Of a DNA stretch of 5,197 nucleotides, positions 1 to 5,197 are shown piece by piece (within the stretch, counting starts at the first letter, position 1; each line of letters starts with the position of its first letter). The translations under genes and the position numbers were made by a program. The notes under the pieces are model-generated. The model did no database searches, was not told the origin of the DNA, and saw only the letters and a list, made by a program, of their open reading frames with translations. The stretch spans positions 1-5,197 of the forward strand of contig JANXSB010000547.1 of NCBI GenBank assembly GCA_025352865.1, given 5' to 3'. Source of the DNA: Chthoniobacter sp. GTDB taxonomy: Bacteria; Verrucomicrobiota; Verrucomicrobiia; Chthoniobacterales; Chthoniobacteraceae.

Positions 1-983
1 CCCGCCGCCGCCCAGCGGCCCTGATGGGGAGAGGAACCGCGGGCTTTCACCCAGGCGCCGAAAAGCAGAAAAGGGATAGGCGCAAGACACAGCGCGAAGC
101 CGAGCTTTTTCGCGTAGTACGGCAGCGCCTCCAGGCTGAAACTCAGCGACGGATTCGGCTGGAGCCAGCCGCCTTTGCCGAGGTTGCGCGTGGCCCAGGT
201 CCACGGCCCGGCGAGCAGGGCGATCATCATCACCGCGACCCAAAACGCCGGACGCCGGAGCACATGAAACCGGCGCGTGAAAAGCAGCGCGAGCGGCACG
301 GCGAGAGCGAGTGCGAGGCCGGTGCCTTTGGTCAGAATCGCGAGCGTCGCGAGCACGCCGAACCACAGCGCATCGCCGCGCTTTTCCCGGTCGAGAAAAT
401 CCCCGAAAGCCATGACGGCACCAAACATCAGCGCCGCGCTCAGCGTCTCCGCCATGACCATCCCGTAGTACTCGCGCACCAGCGGCAGCGAGAGGAAAAG
501 CACCGCGCCAAACGCCGACGGCGCGAGCGCGAACTCCGCGCGCAGCACGCGGAAAAGCTGCGCGGCCACAGTCGCCGCGAGCGCGCACATGAGCAGGAGG
601 ATCGAACTGCGCGAGGGCGAAAACGGGAGCGTCCATGCGGACTGCACGAGGTAGAAAAAGGGCGGCCACACGCCGAGGCCGACCTTCGGATAGTGCGCGT
701 AGTAATCGTCCGCGAACTCTTTGCCCACCGCGACCGGCGAGCCGTGGAAGCCGTCCGCCGCGTAGTGCGCGGCCATGACCACGGCATCGCGCACGAACAG
801 CCCGGTGACGTAATGCCCGCCCTCGTCCGGGTGCCCGCCAAACTCGCTCTGCCACGCGCCGCCGATGCGCTGCCAGAAAAACGCGAGGTCAAAGGCGAGG
901 ACGAAGACGATGGCGGTGACGATCCACGCACGGGATTTTTTCGGAGCGGGCGGGCAGGCGGCGGGAGCGGGTTCGTCGGTCAT
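1..983 (-). CDS. GT39/ArnT-like (PMT_2) integral-membrane glycosyltransferase, C-terminus beyond left edge
   Basis: This is the third gene of the minus-strand operon; 327 codons are visible, open to the left edge with no stop. I translated it from ATG at 983-981. The short N-terminus is Pro/Ala-rich, followed by a membrane segment (about residues 19-37) and then a luminal loop with HPDEGGHYVTG (51-61). Its Asp53-Glu54 match the acidic pair conserved in the first periplasmic loop of GT39/PMT/ArnT enzymes. YPKVGLGVWPPFFYLV (98-113), REYYGMVMAE (170-179), TKGTGL (218-223) and GPWTWATRN (259-267) are further family-like motifs, separated by hydrophobic helices. Family members are usually about 450-600 aa, so perhaps 150-250 residues are missing. 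Known members transfer sugars from polyprenyl-phosphate donors on the periplasmic face of the inner membrane. Donor and acceptor here are unknown. The start overlaps the stop of the EEP gene as ATGA. The family call is secure; a specific role (lipid A, protein or polysaccharide modification) cannot be given. Confidence 0.85.
   Translation of the reverse strand, partial: MTDEPAPAACPPAPKKSRAWIVTAIVFVLAFDLAFFWQRIGGAWQSEFGGHPDEGGHYVTGLFVRDAVVMAAHYAADGFHGSPVAVGKEFADDYYAHYPKVGLGVWPPFFYLVQSAWTLPFSPSRSSILLLMCALAATVAAQLFRVLRAEFALAPSAFGAVLFLSLPLVREYYGMVMAETLSAALMFGAVMAFGDFLDREKRGDALWFGVLATLAILTKGTGLALALAVPLALLFTRRFHVLRRPAFWVAVMMIALLAGPWTWATRNLGKGGWLQPNPSLSFSLEALPYYAKKLGFALCLAPIPFLLFGAWVKARGSSPHQGRWAAA
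980..983 (-). other. ATGA stop/start overlap (translational coupling)
   Basis: The minus strand reads ATGA: the TGA stop of the EEP gene (982-980) shares two bases with the ATG of the glycosyltransferase gene (983-981). The 17 bases upstream of the ATG (984-1000) contain no purine-rich Shine-Dalgarno match. Initiation here therefore probably depends on ribosomes finishing the upstream gene. The coupling is inferred from this arrangement. Confidence 0.8.
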
Positions 984-2083
984 TTTGCGGGGAGCGGCTC
1001 GAAGCGCGCGAGCACGGCTTTGTGCTGAGACAGGTCACCGGGTTCGGGACGGCATTCCACCGCGCGCCAGCCGCGGCCGGTGAAGAAATAATCCAGCCGC
1101 AGCCAGGGGCCGAAGCGGCGGACGAAACGCCCTTTGCCGCCGGGAAAAGTCATGCCCCACCCGCGACCTTCGTGCGCGAAGGCGTCGGTCATTTCGCCGG
1201 CAAAGAGATGATAGATGAGGCCGTGGTCCGGCATGTTGAAATCGCCCGCGACGATGAACGGCTGCGTTTCATCCTGAAAGATTTTCGCGAGCGCGCGGGC
1301 GAGCGCGATGCGCGCGGTGAGCCATTCGCTGTAGTTGCCAAAGCCGGGTTCGCGGTGGCGGCGTCCGACGAGATCGCCCAGCACGCGCCGCCCGCCGAGA
1401 AAGCGCGACAGCTCCTGCCGCGGCGTGGGCAGGTGGACGTTGTAGAAGACCAGCGGGCGGCCATTGACGAGCACCTCGAAGCGCGCGGCGACCGGATGCC
1501 CGGCCCACTGCGGTTCGGCGAGCAGCGTGGATTTCTGGATGGGAAATTTGCTCACGAAAACGAACTGGCTGAACGAGGCGACAAATGTGCCCGGAAACTT
1601 TGTGGCAAATTCCGGCCCGTGTCCGTGGGCATCCTGAAGCAGAATGAAGTCGGGCTTTTCGCGATCGAGGAAACTGGCGAACTGCGCATGGTTGCTTTCG
1701 CCGAAGTTGAACGTCACCGCCGAAATCATCTTCGCATCGCGCCGCGACGATCCCGCGCGGCGAAAGGTCATGTAGCCAAACGCGAGCACGAGCACACACA
1801 CGAGATGCACGAGACAAAGCCGACGGCGCACGAGCAGACAGAGCGGCGTGAGCAGAAGCAGCGGGAGCAGGAGCACCTGCGCCGGGGCGTAAAGCAGCAG
1901 ACTGAAAACCCACAGTTTTTCGCCCCACCATTCGAGGCCGATCATGGCCGCGAAAAGGATCGCGACGTACGTGACCGTGAGCCAGCCGAGCGCGCGGCGG
2001 AGCAGGAGCAGCGCGCGCTGCGCCGTGTCCGCGGTGATTTTGAAAAGAACCGGATCCGTGGGGCCGGGCGCGGGCTCCGTCAT
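980..2083 (-). CDS. membrane-anchored endonuclease/exonuclease/phosphatase (EEP) family protein, VanJ-like architecture
   Basis: This 367-residue protein has three predicted membrane helices (about 33-50, 58-85 and 90-104) followed by an EEP domain (about 118-364). Visible EEP motifs are TFNFGESN (124-131, Asn126), LLQD (148-151), YNVHLPTP (214-221, His217), AGDFN (279-283, Asp281 and Asn283), RLDYFF (329-334, Asp331) and SQH (352-354, His354). Members hydrolyse phosphodiester or phosphomonoester bonds using metals. Two usual residues differ: QD replaces QE, and SQH replaces SDH. With a cytoplasmic N-terminus, three helices put the catalytic domain in the periplasm, which argues against a DNA-repair role. 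The same 3-TM plus EEP layout occurs in VanJ-type proteins linked to undecaprenyl-pyrophosphate or teicoplanin resistance. Its position between an O-antigen ligase-like gene and a polyprenyl-dependent glycosyltransferase fits a lipid-carrier or glycolipid substrate, but this is inference. The start is the ATG inside the upstream ATGA overlap. The antisense reading frame over this gene is discounted. Confidence 0.9.
   Translation of the reverse strand: MTEPAPGPTDPVLFKITADTAQRALLLLRRALGWLTVTYVAILFAAMIGLEWWGEKLWVFSLLLYAPAQVLLLPLLLLTPLCLLVRRRLCLVHLVCVLVLAFGYMTFRRAGSSRRDAKMISAVTFNFGESNHAQFASFLDREKPDFILLQDAHGHGPEFATKFPGTFVASFSQFVFVSKFPIQKSTLLAEPQWAGHPVAARFEVLVNGRPLVFYNVHLPTPRQELSRFLGGRRVLGDLVGRRHREPGFGNYSEWLTARIALARALAKIFQDETQPFIVAGDFNMPDHGLIYHLFAGEMTDAFAHEGRGWGMTFPGGKGRFVRRFGPWLRLDYFFTGRGWRAVECRPEPGDLSQHKAVLARFEPLPAK
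2080..2083 (-). other. ATGA stop/start overlap (translational coupling)
   Basis: The minus strand reads ATGA: the TGA stop of the O-antigen ligase-like gene (2082-2080) overlaps the ATG of the EEP gene (2083-2081). The bases just upstream are a C/G-rich stretch encoding the Pro/Ala tail of the ligase-like protein and offer no Shine-Dalgarno match. This supports termination-reinitiation. It mirrors the junction at 980-983. Confidence 0.8.
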
Positions 2084-4002
2084 GGAGCGGGCGGCGGCGC
2101 AGGCGCGGGCTGTTCGTCGGGAGAGTTGGAGAGCATGCGCTTGCCGAATTCGCTGTTCCGAAATCCCGCGATCTCATCCAGCGCCGGATTGGTGATCTCG
2201 CTTTCGCCCAGTTCGCGCGCTCTGCGGAAACATTCCTCGGCCAGTTTGAAACGGTGCTGAAGTTTGAAATGCAGACCGTAGAAGGCATGGACGTTGCCGA
2301 AGTTTGGATCGTTCCCGATGGCCCGCTGATAGATCGCGTCGGCCTCAGCAAACCGTCCGGCGAGGTCGAGCGTCTGACCGAGTTTCAGGAGTAGCCGGGT
2401 GTCCTTCGGAAAAAGTTTCAGCGCCTCCTCGTACGCCTCCGCCACCTGCTCGTGCAAAGCGGCGCGGCCCACCGGGTCTTCCACTTCGAGCGTCTTGTAA
2501 TGCCGGGCTTCCGCGAGGTGAAACCAGAGGTTGGGATTTTTCCGCTCGTAGGTCAGCGCCCGCTGGGCCAGCGCAATCCCTTCGTCATTGTGCCCGTCGC
2601 GCACGGCCCGGCGCGCGAGTTCGCCAAAGTATTCGCCCGGCATGAGTGGCACGGCCAGCATGAGCAGCGCGAGCGAAACCAACGGAACCACCGACGCCAG
2701 CCAGCCGCCGGACGGTCGCGGCTTCTCGCCGCCGCCGCGGATATCCGCGCTGGGCGTCGCCAGAATGCCGAGGAGAAACGCGCCGAGCAGCGCATTGCCC
2801 GGCAGGTGAAAATTGAAATCGACGAAGGAATGCAGCAGCAGCGACGCGAACCCCGACAGCGCGCCCACGACGAGTGCGAGTTCGTTGCTCGAGGTCCGCC
2901 AGTCCGGCTTCAATTTGACGTTCACGATTTTTTTCAGCCCGCTGCATCCCGCAAAAAGGTGGAGCACGAGAAAAACGAAACCCAGGGCGGCTCCAATGAC
3001 GCCGTACTCGGCGAGCAAATGTAGATAGTCATTATGCACAAAGATCGGATCCTGCTGGACGAGCGGCGAACGGAACTGGCGGCCATAATAGAGATAGGTC
3101 CCGCTGCCGGTGCCGGTCAGCGGATTCAAATCGAACTGCCGGAGCGCGGCCTGCCACATCATCGGGCGCATATTGCTCGGGTCATAGACCTGGGCGAGCC
3201 GCTCGGACATCGAGTCGCTTTTGGCCATGACAAAGAGCGCGCCGCCGACCAGCACCGCGACTCCAAACAGCGCGGTGACGAACATCGGCCACGTTTTATC
3301 CGGCCGAATGCGGCGCACCACCCAGACGCTGAGCGCGCAAAAAACGAGCAGCCCAAAGACTAGGCTGAGATAGCCGCCACGGCTGCCGGTGATGGCGATT
3401 CCCGCGACGCTCATGAGCGTGCAATAGCCCGCGAGAATCCGCGCCCATGTGCTCACGCGGCCCCAGCAGCAGATGCTCAGGGACATCAGGCCAAGCATTT
3501 CCAGCAGGCCCGCGAGATGATTCGGGTAGATGTAGAAACCGCTCGCGCGCCATTCCCACGACGAGCGCCGGACAATCCCCGACAACAGCATGAAATCGTC
3601 CGCCTGTTTGAACTGCACTCCGCCGATGAGCACATGCACCACCGCGAGCGCCAGGAGCATGCTGATCACAATCAGCCGGTCGCGTGCGCGGACGAAATAG
3701 AAGCTCGTCACCAGATAGGCAACCAGCGCGCCGAGCGTGAGAAAAAGATCCCAGCGCGCGAGATAAACGACCGGCGAAAACTGCGAGCGCGCGATGACAT
3801 AGCCGCCCAGCAGGATGGCTGAGAGCCCGGTCCACAACGTCATGGAATTGCGAAACTCCTCCCGTCGGACAAAGACCAGCAGCACCCCGGCGAGCGCGAG
3901 GACGATGCTCGCGGGCAGGCTGAAAACGAGTCCTGCGCCGCCGATCAAAACCTGCATCAGCATCAGGGCGACAATGAACAAACCCAGGGAGAGGGAACGC
4001 AT
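2080..4002 (-). CDS. O-antigen ligase/polymerase family protein (Wzy_C) with C-terminal periplasmic TPR repeats
   Basis: This 640-residue protein opens the minus-strand operon. About a dozen hydrophobic helices fill residues 5-454. Wzy_C-type signatures are GFYIYPNHLAG (155-165), ITGSRGGYLSL (204-214), MRPMMWQAALRQF followed by NPLTGTGSGTYLY (278-305), HNDYLHLLAEYGVIG (323-337) and HSFVDFNFHLPGN (391-403). The SRGG arginine, a loop arginine (Arg279) and the HND histidine (His323) are the residue types that matter in WaaL/Wzy enzymes. These enzymes join polyprenyl-pyrophosphate-linked glycans to an acceptor or polymerise them in the periplasm. After the last helix (434-453) come TPR-like helix pairs, clearest at 534-567 and 568-600, then a Pro/Ala tail (629-640). 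Tracing the topology from the periplasmic loop (260-330), with Lys/Arg-rich loops at 352-374 and 417-433 inside, places the TPRs in the periplasm. Ligase, polymerase and protein O-glycan transferase cannot be told apart by sequence alone. The ATG at 4002 is the first possible start, because an in-frame TAG lies at 4020-4018. Confidence 0.92.
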   Translation of the reverse strand: MRSLSLGLFIVALMLMQVLIGGAGLVFSLPASIVLALAGVLLVFVRREEFRNSMTLWTGLSAILLGGYVIARSQFSPVVYLARWDLFLTLGALVAYLVTSFYFVRARDRLIVISMLLALAVVHVLIGGVQFKQADDFMLLSGIVRRSSWEWRASGFYIYPNHLAGLLEMLGLMSLSICCWGRVSTWARILAGYCTLMSVAGIAITGSRGGYLSLVFGLLVFCALSVWVVRRIRPDKTWPMFVTALFGVAVLVGGALFVMAKSDSMSERLAQVYDPSNMRPMMWQAALRQFDLNPLTGTGSGTYLYYGRQFRSPLVQQDPIFVHNDYLHLLAEYGVIGAALGFVFLVLHLFAGCSGLKKIVNVKLKPDWRTSSNELALVVGALSGFASLLLHSFVDFNFHLPGNALLGAFLLGILATPSADIRGGGEKPRPSGGWLASVVPLVSLALLMLAVPLMPGEYFGELARRAVRDGHNDEGIALAQRALTYERKNPNLWFHLAEARHYKTLEVEDPVGRAALHEQVAEAYEEALKLFPKDTRLLLKLGQTLDLAGRFAEADAIYQRAIGNDPNFGNVHAFYGLHFKLQHRFKLAEECFRRARELGESEITNPALDEIAGFRNSEFGKRMLSNSPDEQPAPAPPPAP

Positions 4003-4103
4003 GGGAAAGCCGTGAAGCTAGCGCCTGAGAAAAGGGAAAAAAGTCAAAAGATGGAATCGACGCACCGTTGACCGCCGCCGCCGGCGGCGTCATCTCATGC
4101 TAC
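4003..4103. promoter_or_regulatory. divergent intergenic region between the ligase-like operon and the DUF1345 gene
   Basis: This 101-base gap must carry the promoters of both divergent genes unless one is leaderless. It has an A-rich stretch (4029-4050 on the plus strand) and a 14-base perfect G/C palindrome at 4076-4089. The only fair promoter-like hexamer on the minus strand is TTGACT (4047-4042). At a 17-base spacing it faces GCGCTA (4024-4019), a poor -10. On the plus strand TTGACC lies at 4068-4073 without an acceptable -10. No convincing ribosome binding site precedes either start. Position supports promoter content; the exact elements are not resolved. Confidence 0.45.
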
Positions 4104-4775
4104 ATGCACGCCCTCATCCGCCGCGTCACCGGGTTCGACGCCCATCATCGGTTCTTCCTCGCGCTCGCGCTCGCCGTCATCGCGTTTGCGGTCTCGCTGC
4201 GCTTCGGCCTGCCGGTGCGGATGCTCGTGGCGTGGGATGTCTTTGCCGGCACCTCCGTCGCCTTCGCGTGGGCGCGCATCCTTTGGTCAAATGCGCGGGC
4301 GAGCGAGCGGGCGGCGAAACTCGAGGACTCCAGCCGCACGGCCATTTTCCTCGTCGTCGTCATCGCCGCGCTGGCCAGCCTTTTCGCCGTCGCCGCGCTG
4401 CTCGCCACCGCCAAGGGACTCAGCGGCGGACGCACGGCGGAGCACGTCCTTCTCGCCGTCGGTACGGTCATCTGCTCGTGGTCGCTGACCCACACCATCT
4501 TCACCCTCCGCTACGCGCATCTTTTCTACCGCCACACCCGCGGCATGCCGGACGACGCCGCCGGTTCGGGCCTCATTTTTCCCGAGGAGAAACATCCCGA
4601 CTTTCTCGACTTCGCCTACTTCTCCTTCGTCATCGGCATGTGCTGCCAGGTGTCCGACGTGCAGATTACCTCGCGCCGCATCCGCCGCACTGTGCTCCTC
4701 CACGGCCTGCTCTCCTTCGTCTTCAACACCGTCATCCTCGCCCTCAGCCTGAACCTTGCCTCCGGGCTCATCTGA
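4104..4775 (+). CDS. DUF1345 family integral membrane protein
   Basis: I chose the ATG at 4104, giving 223 residues (MHALIRR...). A TTG start at 4068 would add 12 residues, but they come mainly from the G/C palindrome and look non-coding. Hydrophobic segments lie at about 17-33, 38-61, 80-103, 113-135 and 197-217, with a further semi-hydrophobic stretch at 168-182. Two regions match DUF1345 (PF07077) as I know it: SWSLTHTIFTLRYAHLFY (125-142), and DFAYFSFVIGMCCQVSDVQI (169-188) followed by SRRIRR and a LLHGLLSFVFNTVILAL helix. The length is typical for the family. Its biochemical function is not established, and nothing in the sequence suggests an active site. It is transcribed away from the glycan operon and converges on the flavoprotein gene, overlapping its stop region by 8 bases. 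The family call is confident; function is unknown. Confidence 0.88.
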   Translation: MHALIRRVTGFDAHHRFFLALALAVIAFAVSLRFGLPVRMLVAWDVFAGTSVAFAWARILWSNARASERAAKLEDSSRTAIFLVVVIAALASLFAVAALLATAKGLSGGRTAEHVLLAVGTVICSWSLTHTIFTLRYAHLFYRHTRGMPDDAAGSGLIFPEEKHPDFLDFAYFSFVIGMCCQVSDVQITSRRIRRTVLLHGLLSFVFNTVILALSLNLASGLI

Positions 4776-5197
4776 GCGGCGGCGGTATCATGCTGGCCGC
4801 GTCGCCGGTTGAATGGGGCAACGGTCGTGATACCCTCGCCGCTGCATCGTGGTGCGCGCCGACGCCCCGGTCGCCGGCAACTCCGCGAGCCCCACGCTGC
4901 CCGCAGTGCGCCAGCGCGCCGCGGGCCGCACGGGCACCGGTGGCGAAGCAGCCGGTGATGAGGTAGCCGCCGGTCGGCGCTTCCCAGTCGATCATTTCGC
5001 CGGCGACGAAAACGCCGGGGAGTTTGCGGAGCATGAGGTGGTCGTCGAGTTCGTCCCAGCGGACGCCGCCGGCAGTGGAGATGGCTTCAGCGAGTGGGCG
5101 CGGGCGCGTGAGGAAAATGGGGCAGGCTTTGGCGAAGGCGGCGAGGGCTTCGATGGTCGCGATGTCCTTCGCGCAGTGCGCGAGAATCGCGGCGAGG
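4768..5197 (-). CDS. C-terminal part of HI0933/TIGR03862-type NAD(P)/FAD-dependent oxidoreductase, with unusual C-terminal tail
   Basis: The gene enters from the right edge; 142 codons before the TGA at 4770-4768 are visible, with the first complete codon at 5196-5194. An internal ATG at 5034 is not the start, because the frame stays open and family-like upstream (FLTRPRPLAEAISTAGG, residues 28-44). The segment GVFVAGEMIDWEAPTGGY (61-78), continuing to CFATG (83-87), is the diagnostic C-terminal FAD-contacting motif of HI0933-like flavoproteins, in the form typical of the TIGR03862 subgroup. These are soluble flavoproteins of uncertain substrate. From memory, members end shortly after this motif, near residue 95 here (about 4912). 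The remaining 47 residues are Gly/Ala/Arg-rich and use codons rare elsewhere in the window (AGG, CGA, TCA twice, GTA, ATA, AGA, TTG), suggesting read-through into former intergenic DNA. Neither other minus frame has a stop soon after 4912, so a single frameshift would not restore a short end. The family is clear; the tail is doubtful. Confidence 0.87.
   Translation of the reverse strand, partial: LAAILAHCAKDIATIEALAAFAKACPIFLTRPRPLAEAISTAGGVRWDELDDHLMLRKLPGVFVAGEMIDWEAPTGGYLITGCFATGARAARGALAHCGQRGARGVAGDRGVGAHHDAAARVSRPLPHSTGDAASMIPPPLR
4775..4843. repeat. long imperfect inverted repeat with inner hairpin (possible bidirectional terminator or REP-like element)
   Basis: The left arm 4775-4792 and right arm 4826-4843 pair over 18 positions: 15 Watson-Crick, two G-U (4782/4836 and 4791/4827) and one C-C mismatch (4783/4835). 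The intervening 33 bases can form a second stem, 4805-4811 with 4819-4824, with G4807 bulged and a 7-base loop. The element begins at the last base of the DUF1345 stop codon and lies inside the atypical tail of the convergent flavoprotein gene. No T-run follows on either strand, so it is not a standard intrinsic terminator. It could still end or stabilise transcripts from both sides, or be a dispersed palindromic repeat. The pairing is seen directly; the role is inferred. Confidence 0.6.

Noticed and set aside
24..1028. Open frame on the plus strand (334 codons) antisense to the glycosyltransferase gene
   Set aside because: Low-complexity charged product. The minus strand encodes a membrane protein with several GT39 motifs that stays open for the whole stretch.
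1022..2260. Long open frame on the plus strand (412 codons) antisense to the EEP gene
   Set aside because: Its product is Arg/Glu/Ala/His-rich with no hydrophobic core or recognisable motif. The opposite strand encodes a clear EEP protein with ATGA-coupled neighbours. Long antisense frames are expected at this GC content.
1269..2351. 360-codon minus-strand open frame overlapping the EEP and ligase-like genes in another frame
   Set aside because: An Arg/Ala/Pro-rich shadow product across a junction that is already fully explained by two well-matched genes.
4068..4103. TTG start adding 12 residues to the DUF1345 protein
   Set aside because: The extra residues come mainly from the G/C palindrome, add no family-like sequence, and an ATG at 4104 gives the usual family length. 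It remains possible but less likely.
4083..4795. Imperfect direct repeat flanking the DUF1345 gene (GGCGGCG...ATC...ATGCT at 4083-4101 and 4778-4794)
   Set aside because: The match needs a 2-base gap and two mismatches and rests partly on GCG triplets that are common throughout the window. It is not enough to claim a mobile cassette.
4775..4843. Standard rho-independent terminator for the convergent genes
   Set aside because: The stem is strong, but no T-run follows the stem on either strand and the loop is large, so it is reported as an inverted repeat instead.
1..5197. Defence system, CRISPR array, toxin-antitoxin pair or phage genes
   Set aside because: All coding space is accounted for by envelope-glycan, membrane and flavoprotein families. 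No regularly spaced repeats or characteristic domains were seen.

Overview
This is a GC-rich, densely coding bacterial window. It holds five protein genes, two of them cut by the window edges. There are no RNA genes, CRISPR arrays, insertion sequences or recognisable phage genes. The gene content (an O-antigen ligase-type membrane protein with C-terminal TPRs, and a GT39 glycosyltransferase) suggests a Gram-negative envelope. The style (high GC, strong C/G third-position preference, tightly overlapping genes, no clear Shine-Dalgarno sequences) would fit Verrucomicrobiota or another PVC-group bacterium. That placement is an inference from general resemblance, not a proof.

Layout. Positions 1-4002 are filled by three minus-strand genes that read from right to left: an O-antigen ligase/polymerase family protein with TPRs (4002 to 2080), a membrane-anchored endonuclease/exonuclease/phosphatase (EEP) protein (2083 to 980), and a GT39/ArnT-like glycosyltransferase that runs off the left edge (983 to 1). 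Both junctions are 4-base ATGA overlaps, so the three are almost certainly co-transcribed and translationally coupled. A 101-base divergent intergenic region (4003-4103) separates them from a plus-strand DUF1345 membrane protein gene (4104-4775). Converging on that gene from the right edge is the 3' part of an HI0933/TIGR03862-type FAD-dependent oxidoreductase gene (minus, 5197 to 4768). The two stop codons overlap tail to tail.

How the genes may work together. The O-antigen ligase-like protein and the GT39 enzyme belong to families that use polyprenyl-linked sugars on the periplasmic side of the inner membrane. The EEP protein between them has three N-terminal membrane segments and a predicted periplasmic catalytic domain, the architecture of the VanJ-type membrane phosphoesterases. 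A reasonable but unproven idea is that the operon builds or transfers an envelope glycan and that the EEP protein processes the lipid carrier or a lipid-linked product. The DUF1345 and flavoprotein genes show no evident link to that operon.

The less ordinary points are departures from the usual EEP active-site motifs (QD for QE, SQH for SDH), a tail of about 47 codons with atypical codon use at the end of the flavoprotein gene, and a long imperfect inverted repeat inside that tail, directly after the DUF1345 stop codon. I found no clear sign of a wholly new multi-gene system.
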